Source of the DNA: JAPOXR01 sp965221935 | GTDB lineage: Bacteria; Pseudomonadota; Alphaproteobacteria; Rhodobacterales; Rhodobacteraceae | Assembly: GCA_965221935.1 (NCBI GenBank) | Contig: CBDCSZ010000064.1 | Coordinates: 1 to 64,000 of the forward strand | Length of the DNA: 64,000 bases | Direction of reading: 5' to 3' | In this document: positions 9,333-16,710 of the stretch, in pieces | How positions within the stretch are numbered: position 1 is the first letter of the stretch | Layout of the letters: every line of letters begins with the position of its first letter | Notes under the pieces: model-generated | What the model saw: the letters and a program-made list of their open reading frames with translations, nothing else | What the model was told of the DNA's origin: nothing | Databases searched by the model: none | Made by a program: the position numbers and the translations under genes

Positions 9333-10691
9333 TCAGTGCGCATAACTGCGGCCGATATCCAATTCACGCACTTTCTTTCTGAGCGTGTTGCGGCTGATGC
9401 CCAGAATGTCCGCACATCGCGAATGGTTTCCTCCGACGGACGCCAGAGCGGCCTCGATCAGCGGTTTTTCAACCTCCCGGGTGACTTTCAAATGCAGTCC
9501 GGGGGGCGACGCGTCCGTTCCGTGCCTGGCGAAGTATTCGCGGAAACTCTCGCTTATGGCATGAACTGGAAGAATTGCGCCCTTGGGTGTGTGGCGCTCA
9601 GCAAGATCTGTCTGTTGACGATCGATCATGTCCGCAATGTCGCCCCACCCCAGTTCCGGCTTTGAAACTGTGTGAGCCGCGCTCCCGACGACGTTTCTGA
9701 GTTCACGCACATTGCCGGGCCAAGCGTAGTTCCTGACAGCGTCAGGCGGCGCGCTGGCCACGAACCGGAGCCCTGGATTGTGCCTTTCCATACGGTGGAG
9801 GAAAGCGTTTGCCAACAGAGGGATGTCGTCGAAGCGGTGCCGCAAAGGGGGAACGTCGACGGCCACTCCGCACAGTCTGAAGAACAGGTCGCGCCGGAAT
9901 TCGCCGGCGGCCATGCTTTTGGCGAGATCCCGCTGTGTGGTGCTCATGATCCGCGGCGGACGCTCGCCTGGACGGTCAAGCGCCTGCGTTAACACGCGCT
10001 GCGCCTCCAAAGTCAGATCGCCGATCTCTTCAAACAAGATCGATCCGCCCTGGGCGCTGTTCAAAAGCGCGGCGACGGCATCGGCGTCTTCAATACGGTT
10101 CGGCGCGGCGACGATCATGGGCAGACTGCGCCGGTCGCTGCATTCGTGCGTCACCTGTGCGACCAGCGACTTCCCGGTGCCGGTCTCGCCGCGAATGTGC
10201 ATCGGCAGGCTGGTGTTGATTGTCTTCGCCAGCAGCTGATACATCGCCTGCATAACGGGAGCCTTCCCCACCAGCGGAAGCTCTTCCTCGGGAGCCGACG
10301 GCTGTGCCGGAACCGCCGGCGGGCTGCGTTTTTCAAGGGCGCGCCCCACCCGGCCGAGCAGTTCTGGAAGATCGAACGGCTTTGGCAAATAGGCGAACAC
10401 TTCCGCTTCTTCAGCCTGAATCGCCGTCATGATGGTGTTTTGCGCCGAGATCACGATCACAGGCAGGTTCGGGCGCATTTTCCGAAGCTGCCGCAGTCTT
10501 TCGATTCCATTGCCGTCGGGCATGGCGACATCCGTGACCACCAGGTCGCCCTTGCCCTCGCCGACCCAGCGTGTGAGCGTTGTCAGCAAGGCTGTGGAAT
10601 GAACGCGGCACCCCGCTCCGGTCAGCGCCCGGGACAGAACCTTGCGGACCGCGGCATCGTCATCTGCAAGCAGGATGGTGCCGTCCATCAC
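9333..10691 (-). CDS. ntrC: Nitrogen regulator NtrC, GAFTGA deleted
   Basis: A 452-residue response regulator of nitrogen assimilation: receiver (ILLADDDAAVR, phospho-acceptor Asp in LVVTDVAMPD, Lys in LPKPFD), AAA+ domain with Walker A RGETGTGKSLVAQV, and C-terminal Fis-type HTH (GGNHSRCADILGISRNTLRK). Two departures from classical NtrC are visible. The stretch that normally carries LFGHEKGAFTGA is deleted (APNRIEDADAVAALLNS runs straight on), and Walker B reads GGSILFEEIG, with Glu at the usual Asp position. Rhodobacter capsulatus NtrC also lacks GAFTGA and activates sigma-70 promoters, so similar behaviour is plausible. It overlaps ntrB by 4 bp. Confidence 0.95.
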   Translation of the reverse strand: MMDGTILLADDDAAVRKVLSRALTGAGCRVHSTALLTTLTRWVGEGKGDLVVTDVAMPDGNGIERLRQLRKMRPNLPVIVISAQNTIMTAIQAEEAEVFAYLPKPFDLPELLGRVGRALEKRSPPAVPAQPSAPEEELPLVGKAPVMQAMYQLLAKTINTSLPMHIRGETGTGKSLVAQVTHECSDRRSLPMIVAAPNRIEDADAVAALLNSAQGGSILFEEIGDLTLEAQRVLTQALDRPGERPPRIMSTTQRDLAKSMAAGEFRRDLFFRLCGVAVDVPPLRHRFDDIPLLANAFLHRMERHNPGLRFVASAPPDAVRNYAWPGNVRELRNVVGSAAHTVSKPELGWGDIADMIDRQQTDLAERHTPKGAILPVHAISESFREYFARHGTDASPPGLHLKVTREVEKPLIEAALASVGGNHSRCADILGISRNTLRKKVRELDIGRSYAH

Positions 10692-11770
10692 TCTTTGGAC
10701 CCGTTCGCGGGCGCAACCGGCAGAGAGACCCGGAACACGGTCTTTCCCGGCTCGGATTTGAATGCGATCAGCCCGCCAAGATCGTTGATGATCGCCGACA
10801 CCAGCGCCAGACCGAGGCCGGTGCCGTTCTTCCGCCCGCTGACAAACGGCTCAAAAGCGCTTTGCGCCAATTCCGGGCTGAGACCGGGCCCGTCATCGAT
10901 GATTTCAACATGAACCGGCAAGGCCCGGTCGTCGCCAGCAGTGTTCCGCACCCGCAGAAAGCCGTCGTAAAATGTGCGTATCCGGATTCGGCCGCCGGAT
11001 GACTGCAGAGCTTCGCAGGCGTTTTGGATAAGATTCAAGAACACCCGGAGCAGTTTGTCGCGCTCCGCCCAGACATCGGGCAATGACGGATCATAAGCGG
11101 ATTCGATGCTTACGCCGGCGCCTAAACCGACCCGCGCCAGCTGGCGCGCGTGGTTCAGCAGGTCGTGCACGTTGAGCGCCGTGCAGTCGCCCGCCACTGT
11201 GTTGCCGAACGGGTCTACCTGTTCGACCAGTTTTCGGATTCTGTAGGCCTCGCCCACAATGAGTTCGGTGAGTTCCAGATCCTCGCCCTGCAGCTTCATC
11301 GCCAGCAGCTGCGCCGCGCCGACAATTCCCGAAAGCGGATTGCGGATTTCGTGGCTCAGCATGTCGGCCAGACCGATGGCCGAACGCGCCACCGTTTTTG
11401 TGCGTTCGCCGTGGCCGATTCGGCTTTCAAACTCGCGTGACCGAACGCAAACTAGGAGGTGATTCTGCGATTCTGCCATTGGGGCAATGTGCAGGCTCGC
11501 CTGGAAACTTTCCCTTCCCTGCGCCGCAATGACGAAGTCATGCAGCAGCACGGGCGACTGCCGCGCCCGCACCTGGTCCAAACTGTCGCCCAAATGCACG
11601 CCGTTCGCGGTCAATTCGGCCACCGGGCGGCCGGCGAGAGACCGCGCGGAACAGTTCAGCAGCAATTCCGCCGCCGGGTTGATATCGATAACGCGGTCGG
11701 TCCCGTCGACGGCCAGCGCGGCGATCGGCAGCGATGCCCAAACCGTTTCATTGGCTGTTCCGCCGATCAT
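10688..11770 (-). CDS. ntrB: Nitrogen regulation sensor kinase NtrB
   Basis: A soluble histidine kinase/phosphatase of about 360 residues that partners NtrC. It has a PAS domain (ALAVDGTDRVIDINPAAELLL), phospho-acceptor His in MLSHEIRNPLSGIVGAAQLL, N-box NACEAL, G1 DDGPGLS and G2 GTGLGLALVSAI. I place the start at ATG 11770 (MIGGTANETVW), because the 30 residues of open frame before it are low-complexity and unlike the family. It is first in the minus-strand operon. The dusB (nifR3) gene that normally precedes ntrB in alphaproteobacteria is missing; only about 200 bp separate it from the divergent ispF remnant. Confidence 0.93.
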   Translation of the reverse strand: MIGGTANETVWASLPIAALAVDGTDRVIDINPAAELLLNCSARSLAGRPVAELTANGVHLGDSLDQVRARQSPVLLHDFVIAAQGRESFQASLHIAPMAESQNHLLVCVRSREFESRIGHGERTKTVARSAIGLADMLSHEIRNPLSGIVGAAQLLAMKLQGEDLELTELIVGEAYRIRKLVEQVDPFGNTVAGDCTALNVHDLLNHARQLARVGLGAGVSIESAYDPSLPDVWAERDKLLRVFLNLIQNACEALQSSGGRIRIRTFYDGFLRVRNTAGDDRALPVHVEIIDDGPGLSPELAQSAFEPFVSGRKNGTGLGLALVSAIINDLGGLIAFKSEPGKTVFRVSLPVAPANGSKE

Positions 11771-11968
11771 TCGACCGGCATCGCTGCGCGCCGCTCGTTC
11801 ACTGCAGCTGTTGGTGGAACCGTCACGCCGGCTCGCTGCCCGCCCGGAACTGTGCAACACTCGCTACGCCTCAGCATCGGCGAAGATTCCGAATAACTTA
11901 CGGAAACCATTGTCCCGCGGCACTATACTGATATGGAGACACGGCTGACAAGTGCGCAGGAACGAAAG

Positions 11969-12279
11969 ATGAGCGACGATCGCCGTTGCCGGCTGCACGG
12001 AACCCCGCCGGCCGCAGAATAGATGTCGGTCAGCGCAGTTGCGGCGGCGGCGGACAGCGGACTCAGCGCGGGTCGGTTGACTGCACAGCCGCATGTGAAT
12101 TCCCAGGAATCCCAGATTTTGCCGACGGCATGCGGAAGATCACCGCGATGACATCGGAGATTTTTGTGTCGCGGGTCAGTATAAAGACCGCCAATTCGGA
12201 AAGCTTGGGATTCGCCGGACGACACGCGGGAATCGCGGCCCGGTCCCGGGCCTCGCCGGTCAGCCATTGCGATACCTGA
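11969..12279 (+). pseudogene. ispF: ispF (ispDF) C-terminal remnant
   Basis: From about 12073 to the stop at 12277-12279 the frame reads VDCTAACEFPGIPDF, then GMRKITAMTS, SRVSIKTANSESLGFAGRHA and GIAA. This is the C-terminal third of IspF (family pattern VDxTxxCExPKI, MR, RVSIKATTxExLGFTGRxEGIAA). Just upstream the signal continues only in another frame (SAVAAAADSGLSAG). Only about 200 bp separate it from ntrB, so the rest of IspF and all of IspD are gone. An ATG with an AGGAA-like site at 11969 may be the old IspD start, implying an internal deletion (inference). The stop overlaps the pgpA start by 13 bp, as expected of a former ispDF-pgpA operon. Confidence 0.7.
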
Positions 12280-12752
12280 TTTTAATCTTTTTCGGAGTTG
12301 GCCTGATTCCGGTCGCGCCCGGAACGGCCGGGTCCGCGGCAGCTGCGGTTCTGGGAGTCCTTGTGTTCGAAATCGGCGGCGCGGCGTCGGTTGCCGCCGC
12401 CGCCGCCGCCGCGGCAATCGCAGGATTCTGGGCGATTTCCAGCACTGCGGATGCCGGCGACCCGCCGAGCATTGTTATTGATGAGGTTGCCGGCCAGCTG
12501 TTGGCCATGCTCCCTGCCGCCGCCATTCTGGAATTTGCCATGAGCGATGCGGCCGTTCCCGCCGAAGCGTTCCTGTGGACGGTTTCGTTTGTTCTTTTCC
12601 GCATCTTCGACATTTGGAAACCGGGGCCGATCGGCCGCGCCGACCGAATGCAAGGCGCTCTCGGGATCATGCTGGATGACCTGTGTGCCGGGGCCGCGGC
12701 AGCGGTCATTGTTGCGGCTGGATTTGCCTTGTTCTTGCTGAGTTATCCGTAA
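12267..12752 (+). CDS. pgpA: Phosphatidylglycerophosphatase A
   Basis: A 161-residue membrane phosphatase that dephosphorylates phosphatidylglycerophosphate in phosphatidylglycerol synthesis. The PgpA signatures are GVGLIPVAPGTAGS near the N-terminus, the metal-binding IVIDEVAGQL (about residues 70-80), FRIFDIWKPGPI and GIMLDDLCAGAAAA. Hydrophobic segments separate these motifs. The start is TTG at 12267, which overlaps the end of the ispF remnant; no better upstream start exists in frame. cinA, which commonly follows pgpA, is absent. Confidence 0.93.
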   Translation: MRYLILIFFGVGLIPVAPGTAGSAAAAVLGVLVFEIGGAASVAAAAAAAAIAGFWAISSTADAGDPPSIVIDEVAGQLLAMLPAAAILEFAMSDAAVPAEAFLWTVSFVLFRIFDIWKPGPIGRADRMQGALGIMLDDLCAGAAAAVIVAAGFALFLLSYP

Positions 12753-12990
12753 AATCTGACAGCCAGCTCACTGTGCGCTGCGGTTGGCGCCGGGCGGCGA
12801 ATCGTAAACTGGATTCCGGCTTTAAATGCTGCGCCGCGGCAACGGGCCAAATCCGCCGCCGGCCCGAATCGGCAGATTTCCAATGTTTGCTTGCTCCTGC
12901 AAAGCTGCTCTTATAAGAAGGTTTACGGTCTTTTTCGTTACTAACCTAAGTGCGCTCTTTCGGGCGCGTTATTGATTAGGGAGAACTACC

Positions 12991-14175
12991 GTGAATGGAG
13001 CTGATACTTCATGGATAATTGTGGCGACGGCATTAGTGCTGTTGATGACGTTGCCGGGCCTTGCGCTTTTCTACGGCGGGCTGGTGCGGGCGCGAAACGT
13101 CCTTAGCACCTTTACCCAATGCTATACGATTGCGTGCCTGATGAGCGTCCTTTGGCTTGTTGTCGGATACTCAGTCGCTTTCGGCAGCGGCGGGTCGGGC
13201 TTCTGGGGCGGCCTGGACAAGGCGTTTTTGCTTGGTGTGACACCGGACACAGTCTCCGGTTCAATCCCGGAAATCCTGTTTTTCGCGTTTCAGATGACGT
13301 TTGCGATCATCACTCCGGCGCTGATTGTCGGCGCCTATGTCGAACGGATCGGTTACGCGTTTGTGCTGGCGTTTTCGGGGCTGTGGATGATTCTGGTATA
13401 TGCGGTGGTCGTGCACTGGATCTGGGGCGGAGGATTCCTTGCCGATGGCGGGATATTCGGCGAAACTGGTGTCAAAGACTTTGCCGGCGGAATCGTGGTT
13501 CACGAAACGGCAGGTATTGCCGCACTGGTCATCGCCTTCTTCCTCGGGGCAAGAAAGGACAAGAACAAACCGCCGCACAACCCAGGTCTGGTCATGATCG
13601 GCGCGGCCCTGCTTTGGGTCGGATGGTTCGGATTTAACGGCGGGTCTCAGCTGGCCGCTGACGGCGGCGCCGCTTCCGCTCTGACCGTGACCCATATCTC
13701 AGCCGCAGCCGCTTCGCTCACTTGGGCGCTGATGGAAAAAGTCAAATACGGCAAGGCATCGCTGGTCGGTTTGGTCACCGGCACGATCGCCGGGCTTGCC
13801 TCGATCACACCGGCATCCGGATTTGTCGGTCCCGTCGAGGCGCTCGTGATCGGCGGCGTCGCCGGCGTCTTGTGCCAGTTTGGGGTGGGGTTTGTGAAAT
13901 CCCTGCTGAAGATAGACGATACGCTGGATGTCTTTGCCGTTCACGGCCTCGGCGGCATGTTCGGCACAGTCATGATCGCAGTCTTTGTGGCGGACGCGAA
14001 CTGGGCCGCGCAGGTCGGCTCCATCGTCATCGTTCTCGTTTTCACCGTCATCGTCACGGCGATTCTGGTGAAGCTTGTCGGTCTGGTGTTCCCGCTGCGC
14101 GTCTCAGCCGAAGACGAGCTTGGCGGATTGGACATGGCCGCGCATGGCGAACGGGGTTACGACTTTAGCTCATAG
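12991..14175 (+). CDS. amt: Ammonium transporter (Amt family)
   Basis: A 394-residue, roughly 11-helix ammonium channel. Family motifs include the opening helix WIIVATALVLLMTLPGLALF with YGGLVRARNVL, the FYGG and WGGGFLADGG regions, the GxxVHETAG block (GGIVVHETAGIAALV, holding one pore His) and FAVHGLGGMFGT (the second). Start GTG 12991 follows a good GGGAG site at about 12979-12983. No glnK (PII) gene precedes it, unlike most amt loci, but the ntr genes are close by. I saw no convincing sigma-54 promoter (TGGCAC-N5-TTGC) in the 238-bp leader, which holds a short GCGC inverted repeat near 12952-12969. Confidence 0.96.
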   Translation: MNGADTSWIIVATALVLLMTLPGLALFYGGLVRARNVLSTFTQCYTIACLMSVLWLVVGYSVAFGSGGSGFWGGLDKAFLLGVTPDTVSGSIPEILFFAFQMTFAIITPALIVGAYVERIGYAFVLAFSGLWMILVYAVVVHWIWGGGFLADGGIFGETGVKDFAGGIVVHETAGIAALVIAFFLGARKDKNKPPHNPGLVMIGAALLWVGWFGFNGGSQLAADGGAASALTVTHISAAAASLTWALMEKVKYGKASLVGLVTGTIAGLASITPASGFVGPVEALVIGGVAGVLCQFGVGFVKSLLKIDDTLDVFAVHGLGGMFGTVMIAVFVADANWAAQVGSIVIVLVFTVIVTAILVKLVGLVFPLRVSAEDELGGLDMAAHGERGYDFSS

Positions 14176-14187
14176 ACTGCTCGATTC

Positions 14188-14227
14188 AGGCCGGCCTGCC
14201 CGCGGCGGTAGCCGGCTTGTTTTTTTG
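14188..14227 (+). terminator. Rho-independent terminator after amt
   Basis: An inverted repeat (AGGCCGGC ... GCCGGCTT, 14188-14218) with a GC-rich loop is followed by a run of T (14219-14226). It begins 13 bp after the amt stop. It separates amt from the convergent mttB, which ends at 14252. Confidence 0.8.
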
Positions 14228-14251
14228 ATTGTGGCGGGAAACTGACCGCAC

Positions 14252-15802
14252 TCACACGAATGAGTCTGGCGTTTCTTCTTCTTTCCGCCGCATGAAGGCG
14301 AGAATTCGCTCGTCAACCGCCGGGTCCAGTGAAGGCGGCTGATAGTTCGCCAGCAGCGATTTGACCCGCGCCGATGCCAGGGAAGTTGTGTCTCGGGACC
14401 CCTCTTCCTGCCACGTCTCAAACGGCTTGTAATCAAGGACACCGGTGCTCCAGAACGCCGACTGGAAGTTTTTCTGAGTGTGCGCGCAGCCGAGATAGTG
14501 GCCGCCCGGGCCGACCTCATGAATCGCATCCAAAGCCTGGCCGTTTTCGCTGATATCCACGCCGGCCGCCATGTGGTGCAGCAGCCCAAGCTGGTCAGCG
14601 TCCATGACAAACTTTTCAAATGAGCTGACAAGCCCGCCTTCGAGCCAGCCGCAGGAATGCAGCATGAAGTTCACACCGCCAAGCAGCGCGGCATTGAGGG
14701 TGTTGGCGGATTCATACGCAGCCTGGGCGTCCGGGAGTTTTGAGCCGCACAGCCCGCCGCCCGAGCGGAATGGAATGTTCATTCTTCGGGCCAGCTGGCC
14801 GGCGCCGCACAGGATCAGGCTGGCTTCGGGCGTGCCGAAAGTCGGCGCCCCGGAATTCATGTCGATGGACGTCACGAAGGCTCCGAAAATGACCGGCGCG
14901 CCGGGCCGCACCAGCTGGCTGTAGGCGATGCCGGCCAACACTTCCGCCAGCACCTGTGTCAGAGTTCCGGCGACAGTGACCGGCGCCATCGCACCGCCGA
15001 CGATAAAGGGCGACACGATGCAGGCCTGGTTGGCCCGTGCGTAGACCTCCAGCGCCCCCATCATCGTGGCGTCAAAGGCCAGCGGTGAATTGATGTTGAT
15101 CAGCGATGTCATGACAGTGTTTTGGTCTACGAATTCGGCGCCGAACAACAGCCTAGCCATCGCCACCGAGTCGGCGGCCCGGGATGGCTCGGTGACTGAC
15201 CCCATGAACGGTTTGTCAGACAGGGACATGTGGGCATAAAGCATGTCGAGATGCCGTTTGTTGACCGGCAGGTCGGTTGGCTCGCACACGGTTCCGCCGG
15301 AATGGTGCAGCCATTTTGACATGTAGCCGAGTTTCACAAAGGTGCGGAAGTCTTCGATGGTGGCATAGCGGCGGCCGCCCTCCGCATCGCGGACAAAAGG
15401 CGGTCCATACACCGGCGCCAGGACCAGGCTGCGCCCGCCGATGCGAACGGATTTGTCACGGTTGCGCGCATGTTGAACAAAGCTTGCGGGAGCCGTTTTG
15501 CACAGCTCGCGCGCCAGTCCGGGAGGCATGCGCACCCTGTCGCCTTCGACATCGGCGCCGGCCCGGCGCCAGATATCCAAAGCGCCCGGATTATCCATGA
15601 ATGACACGCCGATCTCCGCCAGCACCCGGTCGGCATTGTGCTCAACGATCTCAATGGCCTCGGCATTGAGGATCTCCAGATTGGGGATATTGCGCTCGAT
15701 ATAGGCCGCGGTTTCGATCCGGACCCGAGTGCGTTCGCTCCGCCGCGCCGCGCCGCCGCCGCGCCGTGCGCGCGCCGGCCGGCCTGATGATCTGTCTGCC
15801 AT
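14252..15802 (-). CDS. MttB-family corrinoid methyltransferase, non-pyrrolysine
   Basis: A 516-residue protein of the trimethylamine methyltransferase (MttB) family. Family members transfer a methyl group from a quaternary or tertiary amine to the cobalt of a partner corrinoid protein. The family core is clear: LAEIGVSFMDNPGALDIWRR, AGADVEGDRVRMP, GSVTEPSRAADSVAMARLLF, MTSLININSPLAFD, SGGGLCGSKLPDAQAAYES and LHSCGWLEGGLVSSFEKFV. There is no in-frame TAG, so it belongs to the non-pyrrolysine branch, whose studied members include glycine betaine demethylases; the substrate cannot be read here. A likely corrinoid partner is encoded at 42234-42941. The N-terminal 25 residues are Arg/Gly/Ala-rich. 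Its 5' 317 bp and promoter lie inside the tandem duplication at 15486-16872. Confidence 0.93.
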   Translation of the reverse strand: MADRSSGRPARARRGGGAARRSERTRVRIETAAYIERNIPNLEILNAEAIEIVEHNADRVLAEIGVSFMDNPGALDIWRRAGADVEGDRVRMPPGLARELCKTAPASFVQHARNRDKSVRIGGRSLVLAPVYGPPFVRDAEGGRRYATIEDFRTFVKLGYMSKWLHHSGGTVCEPTDLPVNKRHLDMLYAHMSLSDKPFMGSVTEPSRAADSVAMARLLFGAEFVDQNTVMTSLININSPLAFDATMMGALEVYARANQACIVSPFIVGGAMAPVTVAGTLTQVLAEVLAGIAYSQLVRPGAPVIFGAFVTSIDMNSGAPTFGTPEASLILCGAGQLARRMNIPFRSGGGLCGSKLPDAQAAYESANTLNAALLGGVNFMLHSCGWLEGGLVSSFEKFVMDADQLGLLHHMAAGVDISENGQALDAIHEVGPGGHYLGCAHTQKNFQSAFWSTGVLDYKPFETWQEEGSRDTTSLASARVKSLLANYQPPSLDPAVDERILAFMRRKEEETPDSFV

Positions 15803-16018
15803 GAACTCCCGCCCGTCCGTGTGGGTTGATGCTGTTGCTGCCCGTTGATTAACGATTCTGTGCCTGCGGCGCCCGCAAATTCATCTGCCGCGGGCGAATT
15901 GAAGCATTTGGCGAATAGGCCCGGTTCGCCGGATGCGCAAACCTGTTTTCGGCTTTCCATAAGAGTCCGGGCGCTGCAAATAGCCGCACATCGTTTGCAG
16001 CTGCAGCGGCGACAGGCC

Positions 16019-16180
16019 ATGACATCAAACCGGCACGAGACACTGTTGATCATAGACTTTGGGAGTCAGGTCAGCCAACTGATCGCGCGGCGGCTGCGCG
16101 AAGCGCATGTCTATTGCGAAATTCATCCCTGCCAAAATGTCACTGAAGCATTCATCCTCGAACAGCGCCGTCCGAAAGCG
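16019..16180 (+). pseudogene. guaA 5' fragment in duplication
   Basis: The first 54 codons of guaA (MTSNRHETLLIIDFGSQV through the HPCQNV region) are present in the first duplication unit. They then run into antisense mttB sequence at the junction. The fragment keeps the guaA start and upstream region, so it could still be transcribed, but it makes no GuaA domain. Confidence 0.9.
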
Positions 16181-16494
16181 GGAGCCGTTTTGCACAGCTC
16201 GCGCGCCAGTCCGGGAGGCATGCGCACCCTGTCGCCTTCGACATCGGCGCCGGCCCGGCGCCAGATATCCAAAGCGCCCGGATTATCCATGAATGACACG
16301 CCGATCTCCGCCAGCACCCGGTCGGCATTGTGCTCAACGATCTCAATGGCCTCGGCATTGAGGATCTCCAGATTGGGGATATTGCGCTCGATATAGGCCG
16401 CGGTTTCGATCCGGACCCGAGTGCGTTCGCTCCGCCGCGCCGCGCCGCCGCCGCGCCGTGCGCGCGCCGGCCGGCCTGATGATCTGTCTGCCAT
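16178..16494 (-). pseudogene. mttB 5' fragment in duplication
   Basis: The first ~105 codons of mttB, identical to the intact gene, are repeated in the second duplication unit. The frame then passes into antisense guaA sequence at 16180. It is a by-product of the 692-bp duplication and not a functional methyltransferase. Confidence 0.9.
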
Positions 16495-16710
16495 GAACTC
16501 CCGCCCGTCCGTGTGGGTTGATGCTGTTGCTGCCCGTTGATTAACGATTCTGTGCCTGCGGCGCCCGCAAATTCATCTGCCGCGGGCGAATTGAAGCATT
16601 TGGCGAATAGGCCCGGTTCGCCGGATGCGCAAACCTGTTTTCGGCTTTCCATAAGAGTCCGGGCGCTGCAAATAGCCGCACATCGTTTGCAGCTGCAGCG
16701 GCGACAGGCC

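Noticed and set aside
12753..12990. Sigma-54 promoter upstream of amt
   Set aside because: No TGGCAC-N5-TTGC match with the required GG and GC elements could be found.
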